A stretch of 27,530 nt of DNA from Parvimonas sp. (lineage in GTDB: Bacteria > Bacillota > Clostridia > Tissierellales > Peptoniphilaceae). The stretch covers positions 1 to 27,530 of the forward strand of contig JALEHY010000011.1 in assembly GCA_022770425.1 (NCBI GenBank). The letters run 5' to 3'. The notes beneath the pieces were generated by a model, which worked only from the letters and a program-made list of their open reading frames with translations, ran no database searches and was not told the origin of the DNA. Position numbers and translations under genes: made by a program. Below are positions 1-6,848 of this stretch, in pieces (positions within the stretch are counted from its first letter, which is position 1; each line of letters opens with the position of its first letter).

Positions 1-139
1 TAGAAAATTGCATATAAATGACAAATAAACACGCTGGCTCTTTAATTAGGGCTTATAAAAACTTGAGCCGTGTGAGGGGAAACTCTCATGCACGGTTCTT
101 AGAGGGGAAAGGGATAGTAATATCCTCGACCTACTCGAC
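1..139 (+). mobile_element. Group II intron, 3' end (domains V and VI)
   Basis: The sequence shows a textbook group II domain V at 65-98. GAGCCGTG (65-72) pairs with CACGGTTC (91-98). The distal stem at 73-88 is closed by a GAAA tetraloop (79-82), and a two-base TG bulge sits at 89-90. The AGC of the catalytic triad lies at 66-68. Domain VI follows at about 101-139: GGATA/TATCC closed by a GTAA loop, a basal stem, and an unpaired A near 133 that fits the branch point, about 6-7 nt before a 3' end in AC. The downstream sequence resumes a helicase reading frame exactly at 140, which sets the boundary at 139/140. The 5' part and most of the intron-encoded protein lie outside the window. Confidence 0.88.
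2..28 (+). CDS. Possible C-terminal tail of group II intron-encoded reverse transcriptase
   Basis: In the frame starting at base 2 the sequence reads RKLHINDK followed by TAA at 26-28, about 36 bases before domain V. Intron-encoded reverse transcriptase/maturases usually end in domain IV just before domain V. They often finish in an HNH endonuclease segment with a basic, His-containing tail, which this resembles. Only eight codons are visible, so the assignment rests on position rather than on a domain. Confidence 0.35.
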   Translation, partial: RKLHINDK

Positions 140-1282
140 CAAACAATCGAAAATAAACAACGTTTTATTTCTCAGATAATGACAAGCAAAACACCGATTA
201 GAAGTTTTGAAGATGTGGACGAAGTAACTTTAAATTATTCTGAAATAAAAGCCTTAGCAACAGGAAATCCTCTTATAAAAGAGAAAATGGACTTGGATAA
301 TGAAATCGCACGTCTTAAGATATTAAAATCAAATTTTAACTCTATAAAATTTAGTTTAGAAGAAAAAATTTTAAAAACTTATCCTAAAAAAATACAATCT
401 TGTGAAGAAAGTATCTTAGCTATTAAAAAAGATATTTCAAGTTTGGGAGCGAAAGCTAAGACTGAAGAAGATTTTTGTATTATTTTAAAAGGCGAAAAGA
501 TAACAGATAAAAAAGAAGCTGGTGAAAAGTTGCTTGAAGAAATTAAAAATGTTAGGTTTGGAGAAGAAAAAGTAATAGGGGAATATAGAAATTTTAATTT
601 GAAAATTTTGTATAACTCTTTTGATAATACGCATGATTTTTATTTAACAAATGAATTAAGCCACATTGGACGTTTTGGGAAAGATGCAATAGGTAATATA
701 ACAAGAATGGACAATGTTTTAGATTCTCTTGAAAATAAACTTGAAAGCTACAATCAAACATTGCTTGACAATAAAGAAAAATTAGAGATAGCAAAGATTG
801 AAGTTAGTAAACCTTTTGAAAAGGAAGCTGAACTTAAAGAAAAAACTTTAAGATTATCTGAATTAAATTTATTATTAAGTTTTGATGAAAAGGAAGAAAA
901 TTTAGAGATTAACAATTTAAAAGATTCAATTTTGAAAACATATAACAAAATTAACTCTTCAGATGAAACTGATTTTAATGAAGTTTTTAGTGATGATAAA
1001 AATGTAGAATTAAGTTATATAGTTGATGGAAAGTGTGTTAAATATTCATATGATTTAAAAGATTTTAAATCAAAAATTTACATTGACAATGAATTTGTAA
1101 AAGAGATAGAGTATTCATTTAATGAGAACGACATTTCAAAATCCACACCTGAAGAACAGATGAAAAATGATATTTTAATGATTGATAAAGACAACGGAAA
1201 AAGTTATGGAGTAGAGAAATTCTTAGAAAAATCAGAAAATATTGTTATATCAAAAGAGATTGAAAAAGGTTTATGTTTTTAG
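140..1282 (+). CDS. SNF2-type DNA helicase/methylase, C-terminal exon (5' part lost to intron and window edge)
   Basis: The reading frame is open from the intron junction: QTIENKQRFISQIMTSK runs straight into TPIRSFEDVDEVTLNYSEIKALATGNPLIKEKMDLD. That segment is characteristic of the very large helicase/N6-methylase proteins carried by Tn1549-like conjugative elements, just after their helicase core. The first in-frame ATG (179) is an internal methionine of this family, not a likely start. The remainder is rich in Lys and Glu with coiled-coil-like stretches and ends in GLCF. No helicase motifs are present because they lie upstream of the intron. Family members are thought to act on element DNA (modification or anti-restriction); that role is inference here. 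A full protein requires intron splicing. Confidence 0.8.
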   Translation, partial: QTIENKQRFISQIMTSKTPIRSFEDVDEVTLNYSEIKALATGNPLIKEKMDLDNEIARLKILKSNFNSIKFSLEEKILKTYPKKIQSCEESILAIKKDISSLGAKAKTEEDFCIILKGEKITDKKEAGEKLLEEIKNVRFGEEKVIGEYRNFNLKILYNSFDNTHDFYLTNELSHIGRFGKDAIGNITRMDNVLDSLENKLESYNQTLLDNKEKLEIAKIEVSKPFEKEAELKEKTLRLSELNLLLSFDEKEENLEINNLKDSILKTYNKINSSDETDFNEVFSDDKNVELSYIVDGKCVKYSYDLKDFKSKIYIDNEFVKEIEYSFNENDISKSTPEEQMKNDILMIDKDNGKSYGVEKFLEKSENIVISKEIEKGLCF

Positions 1283-1291
1283 CTTTTGAGT

Positions 1292-1320
1292 TTGACTGAA
1301 ATTTAAATAAATAGTATAAT
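1292..1320 (+). promoter_or_regulatory. Sigma-A-type promoter for the small membrane-protein pair
   Basis: TTGACT (1292-1297) and TATAAT (1315-1320) are separated by exactly 17 bases. They lie 10 bases after the helicase stop and 31 bases before the ATG at 1352, so the two small membrane-protein genes can be transcribed independently of the helicase. Confidence 0.75.
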
Positions 1321-1351
1321 TTAAATATAAAATATAGTAAGGGGGTAGGTT

Positions 1352-1780
1352 ATGGATTATAAAAAATTTTTAAAGAAAATTAAAATTTATGGCGATGTTG
1401 AGTATAAAGATTATATGAAATATTTAGAAGAATTAGATATGGATGAAGTGAAAAATCTAAAATATAAATATGAATATAAGACTATAAAGTCAAATAAATT
1501 TTTTGATTCTATATTATTAGGGTTAACTACCACTGCTATACTTGGAATAATGTATAAAATTTTTAATTTTATATCTGATGTATCTAATAATATAAAACAT
1601 TTAGGGGAAAATTTAGCACAAACTTTAATTATAGGCTCTTTTGTTTTTGGAATATTAATTTGTATTATCATATTCTATTTGATATATTTTTTATATAGTT
1701 TTGTAACTAATAGATCTAAAAAGTTAGCTATGATAAATGAGTTTTTAGATGCTAGAGCAAAGAAAGAAGGAATCAAATAG
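1352..1780 (+). CDS. Small two-helix membrane protein, unknown function
   Basis: This 142-residue protein has a charged N-terminal segment (about 1-50, rich in Lys, Glu and Tyr) and two clear hydrophobic helices at about 52-73 and 87-118. It ends in a short basic tail. No signal peptide or lipobox is visible, and no family is recognised. The start is supported by a purine-rich ribosome binding site (AAGGGGGTAGG) ending five bases before the ATG. It has its own promoter at 1292-1320. The stop codon overlaps the GTG start of the next gene by one base, so the two are probably translated together and may work as a pair. A regulator, an exclusion protein or an immunity protein would fit such an element gene, but nothing in the sequence chooses between them. 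Confidence 0.75.
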   Translation: MDYKKFLKKIKIYGDVEYKDYMKYLEELDMDEVKNLKYKYEYKTIKSNKFFDSILLGLTTTAILGIMYKIFNFISDVSNNIKHLGENLAQTLIIGSFVFGILICIIIFYLIYFLYSFVTNRSKKLAMINEFLDARAKKEGIK

Positions 1781-2172
1781 TGAAAAAATTATATTGGATG
1801 TTAGTTGCTGTTGTTATATACTTAATATATTCAGGAATATTTATATATAATTTAAACGGATTTAATAATGAATTATATAGGGAAAATATAAGCATGTTAA
1901 ACATAATGTTCTACAAAAATGGAGAAGCTTGGAATTACTTAATAAAATCTTTAATGTTAATCATTCTGTCTGGAATTGGGGAATATTTTTTATGGAAATT
2001 TCGTAAAGAATTAGATATAGATGATGAGATGGATTTTATAGTTTGGATTTTGCTTATGATATTTATATTTATAATGGTTTGTTGTATAATATATTTTATT
2101 CAGAATCCAATATTAAGAGCAGCCCTTATTCTTATATTTGGTGGATTTGCTTTAGCTAGTTCTAATAACTAA
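1780..2172 (+). CDS. Small polytopic membrane protein, unknown function
   Basis: This 130-residue, strongly hydrophobic protein has about four membrane segments, near residues 4-25, 53-74, 84-106 and 108-126. Short charged loops separate them, and DIDDEMD lies between the second and third. It starts with GTG at 1780, whose first base is the last base of the upstream TAG stop, a typical coupling by termination-reinitiation. The purine-rich end of the preceding gene (AAAGAAGGAATC) can serve as ribosome binding site. No conserved family is recognised. Pairing with the two-helix protein suggests a small membrane complex, which is inference from the overlap. Confidence 0.7.
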   Translation: MKKLYWMLVAVVIYLIYSGIFIYNLNGFNNELYRENISMLNIMFYKNGEAWNYLIKSLMLIILSGIGEYFLWKFRKELDIDDEMDFIVWILLMIFIFIMVCCIIYFIQNPILRAALILIFGGFALASSNN

Positions 2173-2187
2173 TAACAAAATATAATA

Positions 2188-2216
2188 TTTACAAACTTAT
2201 GAAAATATGCTAAAAT
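2188..2216 (+). promoter_or_regulatory. Promoter for the structured RNA at 2223-2411
   Basis: TTTACA (2188-2193), 17 bases, then TAAAAT (2211-2216). The predicted transcript starts near 2223. It is less AT-rich than its surroundings and folds into several hairpins. Confidence 0.65.
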
Positions 2217-2222
2217 AAATGT

Positions 2223-2411
2223 AAGTAAAAGGAGTACTTTAGGTTTATGAGTTTCCTATCCGAAAGCTGTCGGGTCAGAAATAACAGTCATCGCTAAAAC
2301 TCGTTATCGTTAGATTATCGATAGACCAAAGCATAGGTGAGAGAACGTATGCGTCCAAGAATATGTTAAAATCAAAAAAGGCAATCAGAAATGGTTGCCT
2401 TTTATTTTTTA
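2223..2411 (+). ncRNA. Candidate structured RNA or leader RNA of about 190 nt
   Basis: Between a good promoter and an intrinsic terminator there is about 150 nt with no open frame but several stems. ATCCGA/TCGGGT (2258-2263/2270-2275) has a six-base loop. TATCG/CGATA (2305-2309/2319-2323) and GCATA/TATGC (2331-2335/2348-2352) follow. The base composition is clearly more balanced than in the neighbouring genes. The terminator's T-run ends where the AGGAGG of the next gene begins, so the RNA may be an attenuating leader. No anti-terminator complementary to the terminator arm was found, which favours a separate small RNA. It matches no riboswitch class I know by motif. The raiA motif, a Firmicutes RNA of similar size, is one candidate to test, held weakly. 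Confidence 0.6.
2376..2410 (+). terminator. Intrinsic terminator ending the structured RNA
   Basis: AAAAGGCAATC (2376-2386) pairs with GGTTGCCTTTT (2393-2403), allowing one G-U pair, around a six-base loop. TTTATTTTTT follows. The ribosome binding site of the gene at 2422 starts directly afterwards. Confidence 0.85.
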
Positions 2412-2421
2412 GGAGGTATTT

Positions 2422-3945
2422 ATGAATAAGATAAAAGAAATATTTAATTGGTATGATAAATTTAATAATGAAAATATAGTTATAAAGACAAAAAATAATG
2501 AATTTGACTTATCATTGAGTAGTAAAGGATTACCACATTTATTAGGACTACATTATATATCAAAAAATAATAAATTAAGGGGTTACAGACTATATAACCA
2601 GGTAAAAAATAAAACTGATGAAGAAATTTTTAGTTTAATTAAAGAAAAAAATCCTGATAAACTATTTAATGTAAAAGAAAGAATTGAAAATTTTAAGTAT
2701 TTTATGGAAAATTTAGAAAAGGCAACTCTTTATGAACAAAGTAATGAAAATTCAAAAATAAAGTCTGAATTTTTAATGGTTAAAGTAGAAAAAAATAAAT
2801 ATTTACATTTAGGGGTAGCAAGGGATAGAGAATATGAAGATTATTTAGAAACATTTATAGTAAGAAAAGATGATGAATATTTTAAAAAATCAAATATAAA
2901 AGAGCCTGTATTGTCAATTGAAAAATATGTAGGCAATAAATTAGTTCCTTTTTCTTTTAATGAAATAAAAAATGAAATGTTGAAAGATATAGAATATGGA
3001 CTTAGTGATGAATTAAATAATAAACTTATAGAAGAAGTTGACTTTGAAAAGTTACCTTCTTTTTATTTTGAAAATTTTAAATTTTATCCTGTAAAGGATT
3101 TAACAGAAGAAGAAAATTCAACACTTTTAACATATGCAAATTACGATAACTTAAACTATGATTTTTTGATTAGAGATAAAAATATTTCTAATTTAGAATA
3201 TTTTAAAGACAAATTAAATAAAAATGCCAATGATATTTTAGAAGCTTTTTACAGAGAAGTTCCTGATGAATTTAAAAATTATGAATTATTTTATTGTAAT
3301 GAAACACGAAATTTATATATTCCAAGTTTCAATGGACTTAGAAAATATACTAAATACAAAGATGAAAGTTTACTTAAAGAACTTACAAATTCTTTTTCGA
3401 ATTTAGAAAAATTTAAAGAACAGAAAAGTGAAATAAATAAAGAATTATTTTCTCACATAAGAAATTTAGTAATAGATTATGTGAATCAAACTTATGATAA
3501 AAAACTTAACTTAAAAGATTTTGAGTTTTTATGTAAAAATGTTGAAAAAGTAAAATTACTTGATGAAAATATAAACGAGCATCATATAGTGTATGAACTT
3601 GATTTAAACAAATATAAATCAACAGTTTTTGTAGATGGGAAAGATGTCAGTATAAAGACTTTTAATGTTAATGGAAGCCCTAACGGAGTAAAAACCGAAA
3701 TAGAAAGAGACCTTAATTCATTGAGAGAAGAGTTTAATAAATTTAAAAATCAAAATACAGATATTATAATAAATGGGATATCTGTAAATGAATATATAAA
3801 TAAAAATTACAAAACTAACAGTATTTTAGATTTAGATACTGATAATGACGGGATAATCGGAAGATTTGATGTAAATGATATGGATAATAGTATAAAAACT
3901 ATATCAGATATAGAAATTAGAGAAGAGAAAGGAAAAAGAAGATGA
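2422..3945 (+). CDS. Probable PBECR4-domain (phage/element nuclease-like) protein
   Basis: This is a 507-residue soluble protein. Its N-terminal part (about 20-170), including GLPHLLGLHYISKNN, GYRLYNQ and the later FIVRKDDEYF segment, resembles PBECR4, a barnase/EndoU/ColicinE5/RelE-like nuclease domain described from phages and conjugative elements. This is recognition by eye, not a profile match. The middle (about 330-445) is an unassigned Lys/Glu-rich alpha/beta region. Residues 470-486 carry an Asp-rich loop, DLDTDNDGIIGRFDVND, resembling calcium-binding repeats seen near the ends of other large element proteins. The start has a strong site (AGGAGG, 2412-2417) ahead of the ATG. It lies directly behind the structured RNA terminator and overlaps the next gene by four bases. 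It could be an RNase-type effector carried into recipients; that is inference. Confidence 0.6.
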   Translation: MNKIKEIFNWYDKFNNENIVIKTKNNEFDLSLSSKGLPHLLGLHYISKNNKLRGYRLYNQVKNKTDEEIFSLIKEKNPDKLFNVKERIENFKYFMENLEKATLYEQSNENSKIKSEFLMVKVEKNKYLHLGVARDREYEDYLETFIVRKDDEYFKKSNIKEPVLSIEKYVGNKLVPFSFNEIKNEMLKDIEYGLSDELNNKLIEEVDFEKLPSFYFENFKFYPVKDLTEEENSTLLTYANYDNLNYDFLIRDKNISNLEYFKDKLNKNANDILEAFYREVPDEFKNYELFYCNETRNLYIPSFNGLRKYTKYKDESLLKELTNSFSNLEKFKEQKSEINKELFSHIRNLVIDYVNQTYDKKLNLKDFEFLCKNVEKVKLLDENINEHHIVYELDLNKYKSTVFVDGKDVSIKTFNVNGSPNGVKTEIERDLNSLREEFNKFKNQNTDIIINGISVNEYINKNYKTNSILDLDTDNDGIIGRFDVNDMDNSIKTISDIEIREEKGKRR

Positions 3946-4709
3946 AAACTTCTGTAAATCCGACTTTAGAAAAATTTATAAAGAAATTTGCAATTTCTGT
4001 AATATTAGATGGGGAATATCTAACTATTACTGAAGCTGATGAACATATTATATCAAAATTAAAAGAATGTCTTGAAGATAGAAGTATTAAGTATGTATTA
4101 AAGTATAGAGTTATTTTTATAAATGATAATAAAGAATATGACCAGTTATGTATATCTCACGATATAGAGTACAGAACCGATACAGAAAGGAATCCTTTTG
4201 GCTTAATAAGATTATTAACAATATATAGTCAAAATTACTATGATTTAACAAAAAATCCTCATTATTTTGAATTTAATGAAAATTCTGATGAAGATATATC
4301 AAATTATAAAAAGGCAAGCTATATTTTGAAAATTAAAGAATATTTTGATAAAAAAATTTCAGATGAAAAGAAGCAACTTGAAAAAAAAGAAAAAGAAAGG
4401 ATATTTTTGGAAAAATTAAACAGTTTTAATGAGAAAATAATTGGTTTTCCAATAAAAAAATCAATAAATTTGAATGAAAAAGTTATTGAATACTATCAGT
4501 TTAAAACTAAAAATTATATAGTAATCTCTTTTGAAAAAAATTCATTTAATTTACTAAAAACATTGAAATTTGACGATAAAATTTTTTTTAAAGGTATTTG
4601 TTTGCCCGGTAAAGAGATAATAAAATTATTTCAAATTGAAAGAATAAATGGTAAGAAAATATCTGAATTTTCATTTTTAAAAAATAGGTTTAAATCAAAT
4701 CAAGCATAG
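3942..4709 (+). CDS. Hypothetical protein coupled to the PBECR4-like gene
   Basis: This 255-residue soluble protein is not recognised. Residues 1-120 look like a mixed alpha/beta domain (ILDGEYLTITEADEHIISKLKECL, then YVLKYRVIFI). A highly charged Lys/Glu helix at about 128-165 is likely coiled coil, and a C-terminal beta-rich part follows (KNYIVISFEKNSFNLLKTLKFDDKIFFKG). Its ATG overlaps the preceding stop as ATGA, so the two are translationally coupled and probably act together. If the first protein is a nuclease-like toxin, this would be the natural candidate for a partner or antidote, but size and position are the only support. The last codons form the 5' arm of a terminator hairpin. Confidence 0.65.
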   Translation: MKTSVNPTLEKFIKKFAISVILDGEYLTITEADEHIISKLKECLEDRSIKYVLKYRVIFINDNKEYDQLCISHDIEYRTDTERNPFGLIRLLTIYSQNYYDLTKNPHYFEFNENSDEDISNYKKASYILKIKEYFDKKISDEKKQLEKKEKERIFLEKLNSFNEKIIGFPIKKSINLNEKVIEYYQFKTKNYIVISFEKNSFNLLKTLKFDDKIFFKGICLPGKEIIKLFQIERINGKKISEFSFLKNRFKSNQA

Positions 4710-4736
4710 CAAATTACTATGCTTGATTACTGATTT
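4698..4736. terminator. Bidirectional terminator between convergent genes
   Basis: AATCAAGCATAG (4698-4709) and its exact complement (4717-4728) form a 12-bp stem with a seven-base loop in the 27-bp gap between the convergent hypothetical gene and relaxase gene. A T-rich stretch follows on the plus strand. The minus-strand tail is weaker. Confidence 0.7.
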
Positions 4737-6119
4737 TTATCTACCTTTATTTTTAAAGTATTCTTCAAAGTTCTTATTTAATCTATAAAAATCGGCTAAT
4801 TTTTCATTTATAGAATTTATCTTATGATTTATATCTTTGTTTTCTAATTCCATAAACTCTATTTCAGCTATTAAGTCTGCTATATCTTCTTTTGTTGGAT
4901 AGTTATCTTTAAATTTATAATCTAAAAATTTCATAGCTCTTTCAAATTCAATTATAGACTCTTTATATTCATCTAAAAATTCTTTTGAAACATTAGGTTT
5001 TTTAGATTCTTCAAAAATTAATTTATATTTATTATATACATTTAGATTTCTTAAAATTTCTGAATTAGATTCAATCTTTGCGTTATTAATATTAAATTTT
5101 GAAATTAATTTAGATTTTTTATCTTTACTTTCTGATATTCGATTTTGTAAATCTTCTATATTCCTAAAATCATATTTACGAAATTCTATAAGAGATTCTG
5201 CCATTATTTTTAAATTTTCTTTGTTTGCCCAAAAATCAAGACCTTTATTATCTTCAAATTTTTTACTATTTCTGTCTATATAAGATGAAATATCTGAGTG
5301 AGTCCATTTGTTTTCTAAATCATCTTTTTTGAAATCATATTCATATTCAAATTCAAAATTTTCTTCTCTAAATTTATCTTTAATTCTTCTTTTTATACTA
5401 AGTTCAGAATAATCATTACCAATAGTTTTTGCTCTTATAAAACGCTCCTTATCTTTATGTTTAAAGGCGAGATATTTTCCAAATTTAATAGTATAACCTT
5501 TTTCTTTCATAAGTTTTAAAAAATGATTGAAATCTCTTGCGATTAGTATAGAATCATCGATATCATTTTTTAACTTTTCTTTCCAAGAAGTTCCTCTTTT
5601 TTTATGTTTCCATTCGAAGTATGAAGAACCTTTTTGCTCACTTTTTGAATTTCTTTTTCTAAAAAATTCATCTATAACGCTTAAAGAATATTCTCTACAA
5701 AGTTTATCACTTTCAAATCTTATCTTATGATAAGTTTTTTTATTACTTACATATCCTTTACCATCAGCACCTACGTTATTAAAAATAATATGATTATGAA
5801 TATGACCTTTATCAATGTGAGTTGCAATTACATATTCATAATTTCCTTTCAAAATTTTTTTACATAATTTAATTCCAATAGAGTGTGCTTCTTCAGGAGT
5901 TGTTTCTCCAATGGCAAAAGATTGGATTAAATGTCTTGCCAAAATTTTTGCTTTTGAATGGCTTTCATTTTTAGTAAATAGCATTTCTTCAGCTGCATTT
6001 TCAATACTACAATTGAATGAAGATGTAAAAATTTTTTCATCGGTTTTTTCTTTATTTGTTATATACTTTATAGCTTTTTCCAAAGTGCTTTTAATGGGGT
6101 GTATTTTAGTTATAGCCAT
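4737..6119 (-). CDS. MOBP-type relaxase (relaxase/mobilization nuclease)
   Basis: This relaxase of 460 residues nicks one DNA strand at oriT and leads it into a recipient during conjugation. The N-terminus MAITKIHPIKSTLEKAIKYITNKEKT is typical of relaxases from Tn1549-like elements, and Tyr19 is the likely nucleophile. The metal-binding triad is HIDKGHIHNHIIFN (residues 101-114), preceded by helices containing HLIQSF. The C-terminal half (about 250-460) is Lys/Glu-rich and mostly helical, as is usual. An ATG 12 bases upstream (6131) is in frame. The ATG at 6119 is preferred because a GAGGA site lies five bases before it and it gives the family's normal N-terminus. The start overlaps the end of mobC by 14 bases, so the two are coupled. 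Length is normal, with no sign of decay. Confidence 0.9.
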   Translation of the reverse strand: MAITKIHPIKSTLEKAIKYITNKEKTDEKIFTSSFNCSIENAAEEMLFTKNESHSKAKILARHLIQSFAIGETTPEEAHSIGIKLCKKILKGNYEYVIATHIDKGHIHNHIIFNNVGADGKGYVSNKKTYHKIRFESDKLCREYSLSVIDEFFRKRNSKSEQKGSSYFEWKHKKRGTSWKEKLKNDIDDSILIARDFNHFLKLMKEKGYTIKFGKYLAFKHKDKERFIRAKTIGNDYSELSIKRRIKDKFREENFEFEYEYDFKKDDLENKWTHSDISSYIDRNSKKFEDNKGLDFWANKENLKIMAESLIEFRKYDFRNIEDLQNRISESKDKKSKLISKFNINNAKIESNSEILRNLNVYNKYKLIFEESKKPNVSKEFLDEYKESIIEFERAMKFLDYKFKDNYPTKEDIADLIAEIEFMELENKDINHKINSINEKLADFYRLNKNFEEYFKNKGR

Positions 6120-6507
6120 TTTTTTCCTCATTTTTTTCTCTTATTAAACTGTTTTTAACTTTAGTGTTTTTAAATTTTTTTCTTAAAAAAGAAATGTTTT
6201 TTATACATTTTATTTTCAAATCATCATATTCATTTTTCATTTCTTCAACATCAAAACGATTAAAATTTCTTGTTTCATTACAACGTTTTGCAATTTGATT
6301 TATATTATTTCCTATTGCAGAAATGTTATAAGAAATTTCTTTTAAAGGAGAAATATCTACATTAAAAATAGCTTCGTCTAAAACACATTTTAGAATAAAA
6401 TCTTGTAGATTTTTCATTTTAGAATGTTTAAATTTTTGTATAATTATCTCATATTCTTCATCAGAAAATCTTAAATGTACTCTGTTATTTTTAATTCTAT
6501 TTTCCAT
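6106..6507 (-). CDS. mobC: MobC-like relaxosome accessory protein
   Basis: This 133-residue basic protein begins with RVHLRFSDEEYEIIIQKFKHS, a ribbon-helix-helix-like DNA-binding start. Residues 56-77 (LKEISYNISAIGNNINQIAKRCN) carry the hallmark of the bacterial MobC family. Such proteins bind oriT and help the relaxase open the nic region. A strong AAGGAGG lies eight bases before the ATG. The gene is immediately upstream of, and overlaps, the relaxase gene. The oriT-like region lies just behind its start, the common layout in mobilizable elements. A short inverted repeat 45 bases upstream may be an autoregulatory operator. Confidence 0.85.
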   Translation of the reverse strand: MENRIKNNRVHLRFSDEEYEIIIQKFKHSKMKNLQDFILKCVLDEAIFNVDISPLKEISYNISAIGNNINQIAKRCNETRNFNRFDVEEMKNEYDDLKIKCIKNISFLRKKFKNTKVKNSLIREKNEEKNGYN

Positions 6508-6551
6508 AAAATTACCTCCTTTTTATGAAATATTTTTGTGAATTTAAAAGA

Positions 6552-6569
6552 AAGTTTATTTATAAACTT
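6552..6569. repeat. Operator-like inverted repeat upstream of mobC
   Basis: AAGTTTAT and its complement ATAAACTT are separated by two T bases, 45 bp upstream of the mobC start codon. Position and symmetry fit a binding site for MobC or another dimeric regulator. No function is shown. Confidence 0.4.
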
Positions 6570-6654
6570 CAAAAAAATGTGCAAGTTTTTGTTAGGTAAT
6601 ATCAAAATTATGTTAATAATTTTTGGTGAGTATTATGAATTGTTTAATTAAATA

Positions 6655-6750
6655 ATTTTAAAGTTAGCATATGGGGTCTTAGGGTCTCCCTAACAAGCAA
6701 AAAATTTTAATTTTTAGTGTTTGGGCGTCCAAACACTGTGCTTGCTATTC
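6655..6750. other. Candidate origin of transfer (oriT)
   Basis: This non-coding stretch upstream of mobC-relaxase contains stacked dyads. TTAGGG/CCCTAA (6679-6684/6688-6693) has a three-base spacer. An outer pair CAAGCA/TGCTTG (6694-6699/6739-6744) encloses AGTGTTTGG/CCAAACACT (6716-6724/6729-6737), a perfect nine-base dyad around GCGT. A GC-containing inverted repeat followed by a short unpaired segment, in a very AT-rich intergenic region beside the relaxase genes, is the usual form of an oriT. The exact nic site cannot be placed by eye. I see no gene in the whole 6508-6848 gap. Confidence 0.65.
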
Positions 6751-6774
6751 CACCTTTCACTTAAGTGAAAGGTG
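6751..6774. repeat. 24-bp perfect palindrome beside the oriT
   Basis: CACCTTTCACTT is followed directly by its exact complement, with no spacer. TCTTTTTG follows on the plus strand, so it could act as a weak terminator. Its position next to the oriT dyads and its perfect symmetry equally suit a protein binding site. Confidence 0.6.
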
Positions 6775-6779
6775 TCTTT

Positions 6780-6802
6780 TTGATTTGTTAAAAACAAATC
6801 AA
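6780..6802. repeat. 10-bp inverted repeat with AAA loop
   Basis: TTGATTTGTT (6780-6789) and AACAAATCAA (6793-6802) are exact complements around AAA. They lie 47 bases beyond the J-domain gene stop and six bases from the 24-bp palindrome. Neither flank has a proper T-run, so a terminator role for the J-domain gene is doubtful. Confidence 0.5.
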
Positions 6803-6848
6803 TGTCTGGAATTTGAGAGAATTTTTTATCAAATTTTTATCTTGTATG

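Noticed and set aside
179..181. ATG 179 as the true start of an independent gene
   Set aside because: The reading frame and family sequence continue upstream to the intron junction at 140, and no ribosome binding site precedes 179.
2223..2411. Known riboswitch, T-box or hammerhead ribozyme in the leader
   Set aside because: No T-box sequence, no CUGANGA/GAAA hammerhead core and no purine, SAM, TPP, cobalamin or c-di-GMP signature was found. Left as an unclassified structured RNA.
6120..6131. ATG at 6131 as the relaxase start
   Set aside because: The ATG at 6119 has a well-spaced GAGGA and gives the family N-terminus; the longer form adds only four residues.
5527..6147. Plus-strand open frames inside the relaxase region
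   Set aside because: They are antisense shadows of a clearly functional relaxase, with hydrophobic composition caused by the complementary Lys/Glu codons.
6780..6802. Terminator for the J-domain gene
   Set aside because: The stem is good, but no T-run follows it in the direction of that gene.
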